Shown: positions 8,881 through 17,483 of the stretch, one piece after another
Numbering within the stretch: the stretch's first letter is position 1
How the letters are laid out: each line of letters begins with the position of its first letter
DNA from: VGMD01 sp964552055
GTDB lineage: Bacteria; Chlamydiota; Chlamydiia; Chlamydiales; 2-12-FULL-49-11
Assembly: GCA_964552055.1 (NCBI GenBank)
Contig: CAZKFL010000006.1
Coordinates: forward strand, 3,167-67,166
DNA: 64,000 bases
Direction of reading: 5' to 3'
Made by a program: the position numbers and the translations under genes
Notes under the pieces: model-generated
Database searches by the model: none
Seen by the model: the letters and a program-made list of their open reading frames with translations, nothing else
Told to the model about the DNA's origin: nothing

Positions 8881-9014
8881 AGATTCACCGCAGAGCCGCC
8901 GAGAACGCAGAGGTCACAGAGAATAAATTAAAGAGGTAAAAGAAGTAGAGGATTTTTCTTCCATTTTGTTTTTCTCTGCGCCCTCGGCGTTCTCGACGGC
9001 TCTGCGGTGAATCT
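8881..9014. repeat. Palindromic repeat B (GATTCACCGCAGAG family), full copy
   Basis: Nearly perfect inverted repeat with arms of about 44 nt: AGATTCACCGCAGAGCCG at the left, and CGGCTCTGCGGTGAATCT at the right end, separated by about 50 AT-rich bases. Fragments occur at 4811-4837 and 46700-46741. It lies between the two tandem NTT genes. Confidence 0.85.
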
Positions 9015-9027
9015 TCTTTTTTTTAAA

Positions 9028-9062
9028 GAAAAAAGCCCTAGATTTTAACGTCTAGGGCTTTT
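9028..9062 (-). terminator. Rho-independent terminator of the second NTT gene
   Basis: On the minus strand, AAGCCCTAGA and its complement TCTAGGGCTT form a 10-bp stem with an 8-nt loop, followed by a T-run (the A-run at 9028-9034 on the plus strand). It lies about 23 nt past the stop at 9085. Confidence 0.85.
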
Positions 9063-9084
9063 GGATTATGAACTGCAAGTAAAA

Positions 9085-10641
9085 TTATGCAGTTGTTTTT
9101 GCGAGAGTTGCCTCTCCAGCTTCTTCTTGTTTTTTGCTTTCAACAAGAGCTGTAAACTTACGGCTTAAGCCAACTACTGAGGCAATCCAGGCTAAGCAGA
9201 TCATAATTACAAGAGGACCTAGAATTACGGTTAAACTTGCAAGTGATACGCTACCACCAATAACTGCTAGTAGTGTTGATTGAACAAGCGCTCCGCCTGA
9301 TTTACCAGCTCTTCCGCCGATAACTTCAACTGCAGCTTGTCCTTTTACTTTAGCTTCTTGATCAAGAGGAATGTACGCCATTTGCTTTGTTGAGTCAAAT
9401 AGAGAGTACTTAGTTCCTTTTGATAGTACGTTTTGGATCATACCAACAATAACAGCTACCATCACAACCGTTGTTCCCATTAGAGGAGCATAAGGTGTGC
9501 TCTTCGCTCCGTTCCAGACGAAGAAGAAGAAGATAGTTGATGTGATAAGGATCATAACAGGAGTGATGATCGCAGCTTTCATCCAGCTGAGTCTTCTAAG
9601 AATGTTGTTACCAACAATCATTAGTAGAATTGTGATACCACCTGTCCATGTTGAGAATGTACCCATAAACATGTTGTAGTCGTTTTTGTCTGGATAAGCG
9701 ATCTTAATTTGACCTTTCCAGATACCTTCTACGAGGTTGATTGCAACGCCGTATGAAAGTACAAGCACTGCAATAAGCGCTAGGTAAGGATTGCTTAAGA
9801 TATACCTAAAGCTTTCGCCGATAGAAAGTTTTGCTTTCTCTTTCTTCTTAGAGCCTTGACCTGGCTGGTAAAGAGTTGGATCAGTAAGAACGTTTTTAGT
9901 CATCCATCTGTAAGTTGCGATAACAATACCGCCGGAAACCATTACAGCTGCCATTAAGAATTTCAAGTTTACACCGAAACCATCAATTTCAACTGGTAGA
10001 GTTTTTGCGTAACGTGCAAAGAAAATAATTGTAGGTCCTGAAAGCATCAAGCCTACGTTTCCAAGCATACCAAATAGACCATAGAATCTTTTTGCTTCGT
10101 CTACTTTTGTGATTTCATTAGCAAACTGCCAGAATAACATTGAAAGAACAACGCTACCCCAAAGCTCTGATAGAATATAAAATAAGCTAAAGCTCCAGTT
10201 TCCGATAACAGGAATAAACCAATGAAGGTTCGGAAGTTGGTGTTGGTAATTTTGTATTGTTGTTAAGCTCATGTGGAAAAGGTCTTTGTTTGGATAGATA
10301 ACAAATCCAAATAGACCAAAAAATGCTAAGAAAGGCACTAATATAGTGTAAAATAATTTTTCACGATTAAGTACGTTTGCAAGTTTAACAAAGAGAACCA
10401 TGAATAAAATTGCAGCAGGTGTAACTCCGTAAAGTTTTAAAAATGATAAGCACTCAGCGCCTCCACCAGGAGAGTTCACGACTAGAGTATCTTTTGTGTC
10501 GCGCAAGATTGTATAGTTAAATAAAATACACATCATCATTATGCCCATAGGAAGGAACTTTTTAAGTTCGAATCCATGAATTGGCCATAAAAAGCCCCGT
10601 ATACCTTTGAAGGTAGAGCTGTTTGAAATTTTTTCTGACAT
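9085..10641 (-). CDS. NTT-type nucleotide transporter (ATP/ADP translocase family), paralogue 2
   Basis: Second nucleotide carrier in tandem, 518 aa, about 11-12 membrane helices. It shares the NYTILRDTKDTLVV block after helix 1, the SELWGSVVLSMLFWQFANEI helix and the PLDQEAKVKGQAAVEVIGGR segment (residues about 415-435) with its neighbour, where the last reads PLSQELKVKGKATVDVVGAR. Clear sequence relationship indicates tandem duplication followed by divergence. Nearest in position to the CT066 homologue, so by order it may be the direct counterpart of npt1 (CT065). It has its own terminator at 9028-9062. Substrate is inferred from family only. Confidence 0.93.
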   Translation of the reverse strand: MSEKISNSSTFKGIRGFLWPIHGFELKKFLPMGIMMMCILFNYTILRDTKDTLVVNSPGGGAECLSFLKLYGVTPAAILFMVLFVKLANVLNREKLFYTILVPFLAFFGLFGFVIYPNKDLFHMSLTTIQNYQHQLPNLHWFIPVIGNWSFSLFYILSELWGSVVLSMLFWQFANEITKVDEAKRFYGLFGMLGNVGLMLSGPTIIFFARYAKTLPVEIDGFGVNLKFLMAAVMVSGGIVIATYRWMTKNVLTDPTLYQPGQGSKKKEKAKLSIGESFRYILSNPYLALIAVLVLSYGVAINLVEGIWKGQIKIAYPDKNDYNMFMGTFSTWTGGITILLMIVGNNILRRLSWMKAAIITPVMILITSTIFFFFVWNGAKSTPYAPLMGTTVVMVAVIVGMIQNVLSKGTKYSLFDSTKQMAYIPLDQEAKVKGQAAVEVIGGRAGKSGGALVQSTLLAVIGGSVSLASLTVILGPLVIMICLAWIASVVGLSRKFTALVESKKQEEAGEATLAKTTA

Positions 10642-10713
10642 AGGTAAATCCTAGTTGTTAATAATTAGATTTTTCTTCGCCTCTAAATATAACAAATCCC
10701 AGAAAAATAGACA

Positions 10714-10753
10714 AGAAAAAAGCCTCTAAAGTGCAACCTTAGAGGCTTTTTCA
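10714..10753 (-). terminator. Rho-independent terminator after the CT066 homologue
   Basis: AAGCCTCTAA and TTAGAGGCTT pair around a short loop. A-runs on the left and T-runs on the right make it able to act on both strands, but only the minus-strand gene ending at 10764 needs it. Confidence 0.8.
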
Positions 10754-10763
10754 AATAAAAGTA

Positions 10764-11288
10764 TTAACGATTGAAAAGTTGCTCTAGAGCAGCTTCTGCA
10801 TCATTTTGAGACGCCGTAATCTCGGTAAAGGTATTCCATAGTACTTGGTCTGCAATCCCTGCGCGTATCGATTGTATAAGTTCTTTTTTACAATTTGCCA
10901 AGGATTTTTTTGGACTAAGAACGGAAACCATCTCTCTGTCACCAGAAATTTTAGCCATGTTTAGGAGGCGATCTAATTGTGTTTTAGTAAAAGTAATTTG
11001 ATCTTTTCTTTTTCTTGAACCACGAGCCGCTCTTTGTTTTGGAGAAATGATTGTAGGTTTGTTAGATGTAATAATAAATTTTTCAATTAAGGTGCTTAGT
11101 TCAAACGGTTGCTTTAATTTCATCTTTCTTAATGTAAAATGATGCATGTAGCCTCCAGTAGACATAGGGAGGTATTTGCAAAGATCATTTTCTTTTCTTC
11201 CGCCAACTTTTTTGATGGCTTTAGAGATTACATCTTCGATATCGTCGAGTGATTTCAAACCGCTCATTGTTTCTGCTTTATAAGGCAT
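10764..11288 (-). CDS. Conserved chlamydial hypothetical protein (positional CT066 homologue)
   Basis: 174 aa, basic, no signal peptide. The central region has a K/R-rich stretch (SPKQRAARGSRKRKDQ, residues about 95-110) followed by a helical part. ATG 11288 has AAAGGA seven nt upstream. The position between an NTT gene and ytgA matches CT066 of Chlamydia, and the size is similar. That identity rests on synteny and I have not aligned it. The basic stretch suggests nucleic-acid or acidic-partner binding, which is inference only. It has its own terminator, so it is a separate unit. Confidence 0.8.
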   Translation of the reverse strand: MPYKAETMSGLKSLDDIEDVISKAIKKVGGRKENDLCKYLPMSTGGYMHHFTLRKMKLKQPFELSTLIEKFIITSNKPTIISPKQRAARGSRKRKDQITFTKTQLDRLLNMAKISGDREMVSVLSPKKSLANCKKELIQSIRAGIADQVLWNTFTEITASQNDAEAALEQLFNR

Positions 11289-11421
11289 AATTTTTGTCCT
11301 TTTCGTAAAAAAAATAATTCAAATGTTTCGAGTTATAACAAGTTTTTCTGATTTTTAAATGGTAAATAATATTAAAATTTTTTGCAAGCTATAAAATTAT
11401 TCAATACGGTATTATAGAAAA

Positions 11422-12411
11422 ATGAAAATACTAGTAATAGGTTCTGGTAAAGGCGGAGTGGGTAAATCCACAATTAGCGTAAGTCTTGCATTATTATTAA
11501 AACTGCTTGGATTTAAAGTAGGTTTAATTGATGCAGATATTTATGGCCCTTCATTAAGAGAGATGCTTTCCCCTGATATATTACCGAAAGAAGAGGGTGG
11601 ATTTCTTATTCCAGCCTCTTCAAGAGGAATTCAAGTAATTTCTACTGCTTATTTTTCTAAATTTCAAAACGGAGCCCCTGTTAGAGCTCCTTTAATTAAT
11701 GGAATAATTGATCAGTTTATAACAGGCGTAAAATGGGATAATAGAGATTTTTTAATTATTGATTTACCACCTGGGACAGGAGACATTCATCTTACAATAT
11801 TGCAAAAAATGTCAATTACAGCAGCTATTGCAATAACAACTCCTCAGAAAATATCTACGATAGATGTCGAAAAAGCCCTCCATTTATTTCAAAATATGAA
11901 AGTTCCTATTATAGGTATTATTGAAAATATGAGTTACTATCAAGACCCTTTAACTGGTGAAAAACACCGTATTTTTGGTGAGGGTGGTGGTGAGTCTATT
12001 TCTAAAAAATTTAATGTCCCTTTTCTTGGAAAAGTTCCTTTAGATCCTCTTTTATTACAGGCTCTCGACGTCGGTGATGGCGCTAAATTCTCTTTAAGTC
12101 AGGAAGTGCTCTGGAAAATTGCTCTTGAGATCGTAGAAAAATTGTGCGATGATACATCAGATAAAAAATTTTTAGTAAGAAAAATTGATCCTCATCATGT
12201 TGAGATTGAAACAGAAAATAGCAAGAATCAATACCGATTTTCAGATTTGCAGCAGAAATGTCCTTGCGCGCGTTGTATTGAGAATGAAAGGCTGCCTGAT
12301 GTGAATCTTTCTGTGCAAGATATAGAATTAATTGGTAATTATGCGGTTCGATTTCACTTTACTTCAGGATGCAGTCAAGGAATTTACACATGGCAAAACT
12401 TTTCTCAATAG
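11422..12411 (+). CDS. Mrp/ApbC-family iron-sulfur carrier ATPase with C-terminal DUF971 domain
   Basis: Cytoplasmic P-loop ATPase of the Mrp/NBP35 family, which carries iron-sulfur clusters to apo-proteins. The deviant Walker A is GSGKGGVGKST (residues 7-17), with DADIYGPS and DLPPGTGD as switch motifs and ENMSYYQ near residue 172. The usual CxxC after ENMS is absent. Residues about 252-327 form a DUF971-type domain with CPCARC, so cysteines are supplied there instead. 329 aa. The gene is inserted between CT066 and ytgA compared with Chlamydia order. The frame of the next gene overlaps its end. Confidence 0.9.
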   Translation: MKILVIGSGKGGVGKSTISVSLALLLKLLGFKVGLIDADIYGPSLREMLSPDILPKEEGGFLIPASSRGIQVISTAYFSKFQNGAPVRAPLINGIIDQFITGVKWDNRDFLIIDLPPGTGDIHLTILQKMSITAAIAITTPQKISTIDVEKALHLFQNMKVPIIGIIENMSYYQDPLTGEKHRIFGEGGGESISKKFNVPFLGKVPLDPLLLQALDVGDGAKFSLSQEVLWKIALEIVEKLCDDTSDKKFLVRKIDPHHVEIETENSKNQYRFSDLQQKCPCARCIENERLPDVNLSVQDIELIGNYAVRFHFTSGCSQGIYTWQNFSQ

Positions 12412-13589
12412 GGCAAAAAATAAAGAAGCTTCACTTTTTCTTTGCGAGTCTTTGCTACTTTGCGACTTTGCGTGAATTTAATTTTCAATTAATATGCAAA
12501 AGATATGGTAGTTGCTTGCGTCCCTTAAGTTTTCTAGAAAAATTCACGCAAAGATGCAAAGTCCCAAAGACTCGCAAAGACGATAAAAAATGCTTTGATA
12601 GTAATATTTCGTACGTTCGTAAAATCAGTATTCTCCCTTTACTATTCTTATGCGTTATTTTGGTTGCATGCGGAAGCTCGGGTGGGTCTTCAAATGACCT
12701 TTCCAATTGGGTAAAAAGCGATGGAAAGATTCGGGTTTTGGCAACGACTTCAATTGTACAAGATTTGGTCCAGCGTATCGGTGGCGATAAAGTAAAAGTT
12801 GTAGCAATCATTAATGGTAATCAAGATCCTCACTCTTATGAGGTTGTTAAAGGTGATGGAGAGAAATTTACCTATGCAGAGGTTGTTTTTGCAAGCGGTC
12901 TAATGTTAGAGCACTCCGGTAGCATGGAGTACCAATTAAAACATCATAAAAATGTGGTGTACATTGGTAATGAGATATTGGATAGATATCCAAGTGAAAT
13001 TATTAGTGTTGATGGGCAACTTGATCCTCACATTTGGATGGATATTATGCTTTGGAGTTATTCAATTGATTTTGTAAGAGATAAGCTTATTCAAATGGAC
13101 CCTGCTCATGAAGTGTTTTATAGAGAGCAAAGCGACGCAGTTCGATTGGAGTTTTCTAAGCTCGATTCCGAAATAACCGAAAAAATGCATAGAATTCCCG
13201 AAAATAAAAGATATTTAGTTACAAGCCATGACGCATTTAACTATTTTGTGCGAAGATACTTTGCGACCCCTGAAGAAGTGAAAAATGACTCTTGGAGAGT
13301 TCGAATGCAAGCTTTGCAAGGTCTTGCTCCTGATGAGCAGATTAGTGTTTTGCAGATAAAGGAAATTGTTGATCATGTCTGCAAATACCATATTAACGTA
13401 ATATTTCCTGAGAGCAATTTAAGTAGAGATTCGTTAGAAAAAGTAAAAGAGGCTTGTGGAAAACGAGGCGTTTATATTCGTCTTGCATCAGATACCCTTT
13501 ATGGAGATACACTTGGCGGAAAAACTTACTTGGAAATGCTTGAATATGATGCGGATGTTTTGGAGAGTGGTTTAGATGGATCTGATTGA
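12369..13589 (+). CDS. ytgA: YtgA-like periplasmic metal-binding protein (TroA/ZnuA family); start uncertain
   Basis: Solute-binding component of an ABC importer for iron, manganese or zinc. Metal-site blocks of the TroA family are visible: DPHSYE, DPHIWMD, TSHDAF and the final LYGD. A signal sequence ILPLLFLCVILVACGSS with a lipobox-like VACG precedes the mature part, suggesting a lipoprotein. The start is a problem. The frame is open from ATG 12369, but the first 80 codons run through palindromic repeat C. No ATG, GTG or TTG lies between the repeat and the signal sequence. TTG 12516 (inside the repeat) and ATT 12606 are the nearest options. Followed by ytgB with a 14-nt overlap. Orthologue of CT067. 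Confidence 0.88.
   Translation: MQSRNLHMAKLFSIGQKIKKLHFFFASLCYFATLREFNFQLICKRYGSCLRPLSFLEKFTQRCKVPKTRKDDKKCFDSNISYVRKISILPLLFLCVILVACGSSGGSSNDLSNWVKSDGKIRVLATTSIVQDLVQRIGGDKVKVVAIINGNQDPHSYEVVKGDGEKFTYAEVVFASGLMLEHSGSMEYQLKHHKNVVYIGNEILDRYPSEIISVDGQLDPHIWMDIMLWSYSIDFVRDKLIQMDPAHEVFYREQSDAVRLEFSKLDSEITEKMHRIPENKRYLVTSHDAFNYFVRRYFATPEEVKNDSWRVRMQALQGLAPDEQISVLQIKEIVDHVCKYHINVIFPESNLSRDSLEKVKEACGKRGVYIRLASDTLYGDTLGGKTYLEMLEYDADVLESGLDGSD
12439..12582. repeat. Palindromic repeat C (CTTTGCGAGTCTTTG family)
   Basis: Inverted repeat with arms of about 40 nt. The left (12439-12479) contains CTTTGCGAGTCTTTG and ends TTTGCGTGAATTT; the right (12539-12582) begins AAATTCACGCAAAG and ends CAAAGACTCGCAAAG. 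It falls between mrp and the ytgA signal-peptide region and appears to cover the place where a normal ytgA start would be. Confidence 0.85.
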
Positions 13590-14340
13590 AGTTACTGATT
13601 TGACTGTAACGTATGATCGAAAACCGGTTGTATGGGATTTGCATTTCGAAGTTCCAAAAGGTGTCTTGGCAGCTATTATTGGTCCAAATGGAGCTGGTAA
13701 AAGCACTCTGATTAAGGCAATGCTGGGGCTTGTTCATGTTAATTCTGGAAAAATTCGCTTTTTTGGGAAAACCCGTGACCAAATGCTTGGCAAAATTGCG
13801 TATGTGGGACAAAGGTCAAGTATTGATTGGGATTTTCCTATTACGGCATTTGAGGTTGTTTTAATGGGATTATACGGCAAACTTGGATGGTTTAAAAGGC
13901 CAAGCAAAGAGCATAAAGCTTTGGTTATGAAGGTTCTTGAAAAAATTGGGATGCAGTCGCTAGCGGATCGGCAAATATCTGACTTATCAGGTGGCCAGCA
14001 GCAGAGGTTGTTTATTGGCAGGGCTTTGCTACAAGATGCTGATATTTATTTCCTGGATGAGCCTTTTGCGGGAATTGATATTACCACCGAAAAATTGATT
14101 GTCGATATTTTAAAAGAACTTGCAGCAGAAGGAAAGACAATATTTGTTGTTCATCATGATTTGAATACCGTTGAGAGTTATTTTGACTTTGCTATTTTGC
14201 TAAATATGAGACTAGTTGCTTGCGGACCGTTGAAAAATATTTACTCTTCTGAAAATTTAATGAAAGCCTTTGGACAAAAAGGTGGTCTTTTAGAAGAAGC
14301 CTTTCTTGCAGCAAAAGGTAAGCAGGAAGGTACTAAATAA
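13576..14340 (+). CDS. ytgB: YtgB-like metal ABC transporter ATPase
   Basis: Cytoplasmic ATPase that powers the Ytg importer. Walker A GPNGAGKST (residues about 36-44), Q-loop YVGQRSS, ABC signature LSGGQQQRLFIGRAL, Walker B IYFLDEP and the H-loop VHHD are all intact. 254 aa, typical for the ZnuC/MntB family. It begins 14 nt before the ytgA stop, so translation is coupled, and ytgC starts one nt after its stop. Orthologue of CT068. Confidence 0.96.
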   Translation: MDLIEVTDLTVTYDRKPVVWDLHFEVPKGVLAAIIGPNGAGKSTLIKAMLGLVHVNSGKIRFFGKTRDQMLGKIAYVGQRSSIDWDFPITAFEVVLMGLYGKLGWFKRPSKEHKALVMKVLEKIGMQSLADRQISDLSGGQQQRLFIGRALLQDADIYFLDEPFAGIDITTEKLIVDILKELAAEGKTIFVVHHDLNTVESYFDFAILLNMRLVACGPLKNIYSSENLMKAFGQKGGLLEEAFLAAKGKQEGTK

Positions 14341-14341
14341 T

Positions 14342-15649
14342 TTGGTTCCCTTAATTGATTTTTTTACTGATCCAATTCTAACAGCTGCAACAATCGGTTC
14401 AATGCTCATGGGGCTTGCTTCAAGTTTAGTCGGTGTTCTTGTTTTTGTCCGTCGAAGAGCTCTTATTGGTGAGACATTGTCGCACGCAACCTATCCAGGT
14501 ATTGTTTTGTCGATTGCGCTTTTTAGTGGTTTGTTTGCAACAAGACCGGAAAGTTTCCCTTTTATTGTTTTAGTAGGCGCCTTTGCATCTGGCCTGCTTG
14601 GAATCTATTTAGTTCATTATTTGGAGCATAAGCTTTCATTAAATAGTGATACTGCGCTCTGCTTTGTCTTGTCTACCTTTCTTGGGGTTGGAGTGCTTAT
14701 TGCAAGTAGATTGCAGTTTTCTGAACCTGTTTGGTTTCAGAAAGTTCAGTCGCTTCTATATGGGCAGGCTGCAACTATGTTAATGATTCATGTATATGTC
14801 TATCTTGCTTTAGTTTTTTTTATCCTGCTATTTGTGATTTTGACTCACACTTCATTAAAAATGCTGAATTTTGATCGAGATTTTTCTAAAATGCTAGGTC
14901 TTTCTACTAGGTGGCTTGATTATGCAACCTTTGTATTAATTGTTTTGGCAATTGTTATTGGTATTCGAAGTGTTGGCGTTGTTTTAATGGCAGGGATGTT
15001 AATTGCTCCTGCCGCAACAGCTAGACAATTTGCTAAAAAATTCTGGCAAATGTTTGTAATGTCGAGCATTTTTGGGGTGACAATTGGTTTTCTAGGTATT
15101 GTTATTTCTGTAAATGGATCGATATGGCTTTCTCAAAAATATGGGGGTAAATTTCATCTTCCCTCAGGCCCTGTTATTTTAATAGTGGCAACACTCTTTG
15201 TTATTTTTGCCCTAGTTTTTGCATTTAAAAGAGGATGGATCAGTAGGATTATTAGGCGCAAATCATTTCAGATGAACTGCTTAGAAGAAAACATGCTAAA
15301 GTATATTTATAAATCCAAAAATGAGATCACTTTTTCAGATCTCAAAGAAGTTATGTGTCTTTATAGCGTTGTTCTAGCAATTGTTTTGGTAATGATGCGG
15401 GCTAAAAAACTTTTAATTGGGTATGGTTTAACAGAAATTGGAAAAAAACGTGCTAAACGAATCATCAGATTGCACAGACTCTGGGAAGTATATCTTTTTA
15501 CATGCCTTGATGTTCAGGCAGGTAATGTGCATAAAAGTGCAGAAGAAATGGAGCATATTATTACTCCAGAGCTTGAAGAAGAGCTTGTGAAATTATTAGG
15601 CGACCCCAAAAAAGATCCTCATAACCAAGATATACCGGAGAGATCATGA
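14342..15649 (+). CDS. ytgC: YtgC-YtgR: metal ABC permease fused to a DtxR-type repressor domain
   Basis: The N-terminal ~300 residues form an ABC-3 permease with about eight helices (ATIGSMLMGLASSLVGVLVF at the start). The C-terminal ~125 residues are a DtxR/MntR-like domain, with a helix-turn-helix region and the metal-binding block RLHRLWEVYLF followed by HKSAEEMEH. In Chlamydia this fusion (CT069) is cut to free the iron-dependent repressor YtgR. The start is TTG 14342, with AGGAAGG at 14324-14330 upstream, giving 435 aa; a longer frame from TTG 14306 would read through the ytgB end. The fusion argues for self-coupled metal sensing. ytgD overlaps by ATGA. Confidence 0.92.
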   Translation: MVPLIDFFTDPILTAATIGSMLMGLASSLVGVLVFVRRRALIGETLSHATYPGIVLSIALFSGLFATRPESFPFIVLVGAFASGLLGIYLVHYLEHKLSLNSDTALCFVLSTFLGVGVLIASRLQFSEPVWFQKVQSLLYGQAATMLMIHVYVYLALVFFILLFVILTHTSLKMLNFDRDFSKMLGLSTRWLDYATFVLIVLAIVIGIRSVGVVLMAGMLIAPAATARQFAKKFWQMFVMSSIFGVTIGFLGIVISVNGSIWLSQKYGGKFHLPSGPVILIVATLFVIFALVFAFKRGWISRIIRRKSFQMNCLEENMLKYIYKSKNEITFSDLKEVMCLYSVVLAIVLVMMRAKKLLIGYGLTEIGKKRAKRIIRLHRLWEVYLFTCLDVQAGNVHKSAEEMEHIITPELEEELVKLLGDPKKDPHNQDIPERS

Positions 15650-16620
15650 TCGAAACTTACTGGGGGAAAACCTTTTTCGCCTTTTTTCAGACACTGATTA
15701 ATCATATAGGGTTAGCCCTACAAGGTAAGTATGGTTTCTCGGATTTAGCCCCTGATGAGATTCAAATCATTACGCTTGGATTAATAGGGATTGCTGCAGC
15801 TATAATTGGTTCCTTTTTAGTTGTCAGAAAGATGGCAATGGTTGCAAACGCCTTATCGCATACTGTATTGTTAGGGATTGTCGGATCTTTTTTAATTCTC
15901 CACTATTTTTTTGGAAGGCCGTTTAGTCAATTATTAGAAGTTGATATGAAACTACTCATACTCAGTGCAGTAATTTCTAGCCTGTTGACGATGGCTTTTA
16001 CAGATTTTTTTCACCACACATTGAAACTCGGTAGAGATGCAAGCATAGGACTTGTTTTTACGTCCCTATTTTCTGCAGGTATCATTCTTGTTACCCTTTT
16101 TACAAGAAACACCCATATCGGAGCAGAAATTATAATGGGTAATGTCGATATGCTACATAGAGATGACATTTGGATCGGCTTAAGCTTAGTTCTTTTTAAC
16201 TTTGCCTGCCTTGTGCTCTTCTTTAAAGAATATCTGATCACTTCATTTGATCCCGAATTCGCCAAATTATCTAGGTTTTCTCCGCTTCTTTTTAACTATA
16301 TCGTCATATTTCAAACAAGTCTCACCCTAGTAGGCGCTTTTAGAGCAGTCGGAGTCATTCTTGTATTAGCTCTTCTTGTAGTGCCTCCTGTAACCGCACG
16401 CCTCTTTGTAACAAGACTTAAGCCTATGATTTATCTATCTGCCTTTATAAGCTTTATAGCAGCTCTCCTTGCAGTAGCCATGACGAGGCACACACTCTCC
16501 GCTCATGGTTTTTCCCTTTCCACCTCGGGCATGATGGTTACTCTATTGACGCTCTTTTGGTTGATTAGCCTAATTTGCCGTAAAAGCTATAATAGAGCAC
16601 AAAGAATGCTTAAGTGTTAG
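15646..16620 (+). CDS. ytgD: YtgD-like metal ABC transporter permease
   Basis: Second membrane subunit of the Ytg importer, 324 aa with about eight to nine hydrophobic helices, ABC-3 family. The block VGAFRAVGVILVLALLVVPP is typical of the cytoplasmic coupling region of ZnuB/MntC proteins. It lacks the DtxR tail present on ytgC. It overlaps ytgC by four bases (ATGA), so ytgABCD is a tightly coupled operon, as in CT067-CT070. Confidence 0.95.
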   Translation: MIETYWGKTFFAFFQTLINHIGLALQGKYGFSDLAPDEIQIITLGLIGIAAAIIGSFLVVRKMAMVANALSHTVLLGIVGSFLILHYFFGRPFSQLLEVDMKLLILSAVISSLLTMAFTDFFHHTLKLGRDASIGLVFTSLFSAGIILVTLFTRNTHIGAEIIMGNVDMLHRDDIWIGLSLVLFNFACLVLFFKEYLITSFDPEFAKLSRFSPLLFNYIVIFQTSLTLVGAFRAVGVILVLALLVVPPVTARLFVTRLKPMIYLSAFISFIAALLAVAMTRHTLSAHGFSLSTSGMMVTLLTLFWLISLICRKSYNRAQRMLKC

Positions 16621-16741
16621 GGTTTTGATTCAGTGCGATCGCATGAAAAATTATCTATATAAGATCCCATTTCAAGTTCGAATTGCGGCAGTGCAATATA
16701 AGTTAGACCAAAAGATTCTGTTAAAAATTTTAAAATTAAAG

Positions 16742-16912
16742 CCGGTTACGGTTACGCAGGCGGTTACGGGAATGGCTGCTGTTTCACGCAGTTGATCAAA
16801 TAATAATCAGGCTTGGGTGCCCGCGCGTGAGCAGGCGTCCTTTTGGATTTGCGCATCGCAGAATGCGTTCTTGAGAGTCGTAACCGCATCCGCCTGCGTA
16901 ACCGTAACCGGG
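16742..16912. repeat. Palindromic repeat D, copy 1 (CCGGTTACGGTTACG family)
   Basis: The 16621-16990 gap holds this element. The left arm (16742-16770) reads CCGGTTACGGTTACGCAGG and continues CGGTTACGGG; the right arm (16879-16912) is CGTAACCGCATCCGCCTGCG followed by TAACCGTAACCGGG. The inner part (GTTTCACGCAGTTGATCAAA etc.) is shared with copy 2 at 60485-60646. Copy 2 also continues into about 85 nt of similar sequence on the right. A half copy is at 53491-53530. Confidence 0.88.
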
Positions 16913-16990
16913 TTTATCTTAAAAAATATATAAGCTGCGCGAGATTCAAAAATAGGGAATTATTAATTGTTTAATTTTAAAGCCTAGCTT

Positions 16991-17425
16991 TTATTGCTCC
17001 GCCCGAATTGCTATTATTAATTGATCAAATTGAGTATCACTTAGGTTTAGACTTTCTGAGTGGGAAATAATTAGCCCTGCTAGTTCATCATCATTCATTG
17101 TTAAATTTTGTGATTCATTATATATCTTTAGTATTAGGTTAACTTTAGAGTCACTAACTAGCGCTACGGGCATTCGTTTTGGTATTTCTAAATTTAAGCT
17201 TGAGCCCTCGTGAGCATCTGGATGTAGGGGCGCTTTTGTTATAGTTGAATCATCTGTTGGTTTTGTTGCAGAACGAAATAGGCAAGGAAATAGCCATTTA
17301 ATGACACCCATCACAAGATCGCATAGGCTTCTTAAAGGTTTTGTGACGGGTTGTATCCATGCTGCTGGCTGAAAGTAGGATTGTGCTCTGATGTACGGGT
17401 CGTCCCAAGTTACTTGTCCTGTCAT
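16991..17425 (-). CDS. Hypothetical protein, 144 aa
   Basis: No recognised family. There is one hydrophobic stretch at about residues 30-50 (CDLVMGVIKWLFPCLF), then a polar linker and a helical C-terminal domain from about residue 90 with NLTMNDDELAGLI and LNLSDTQFDQLI, which look like two related helical units. AGAGGA precedes the ATG and a good promoter lies at 17456-17483. The sequence around its stop codon is repeated at about 60711-60733 beside another D repeat, so a related gene or its end was copied. A membrane-associated effector is possible, not shown. Confidence 0.65.
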   Translation of the reverse strand: MTGQVTWDDPYIRAQSYFQPAAWIQPVTKPLRSLCDLVMGVIKWLFPCLFRSATKPTDDSTITKAPLHPDAHEGSSLNLEIPKRMPVALVSDSKVNLILKIYNESQNLTMNDDELAGLIISHSESLNLSDTQFDQLIIAIRAEQ

Positions 17426-17455
17426 AAATCCTCTTATAATTATTATTAATAGCTA

Positions 17456-17483
17456 ATTATACAATAAAAGCAATATCTGGTAA
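17456..17483 (-). promoter_or_regulatory. Candidate sigma66-type promoter of the 17425 gene
   Basis: Minus strand: TTACCA (17483-17478), 16-nt spacer, TATAAT (17461-17456), about 30 nt upstream of the ATG. Good -10, fair -35. Confidence 0.5.

Noticed and set aside
12485..12811. Minus-strand frame opposite ytgA (108 aa)
   Set aside because: Lies across repeat C and opposite a clear gene; no ribosome site or motif.
14306..14341. TTG 14306 as ytgC start
   Set aside because: It lies within ytgB and adds 12 non-homologous residues; TTG 14342 has AGGAAGG at the right distance.
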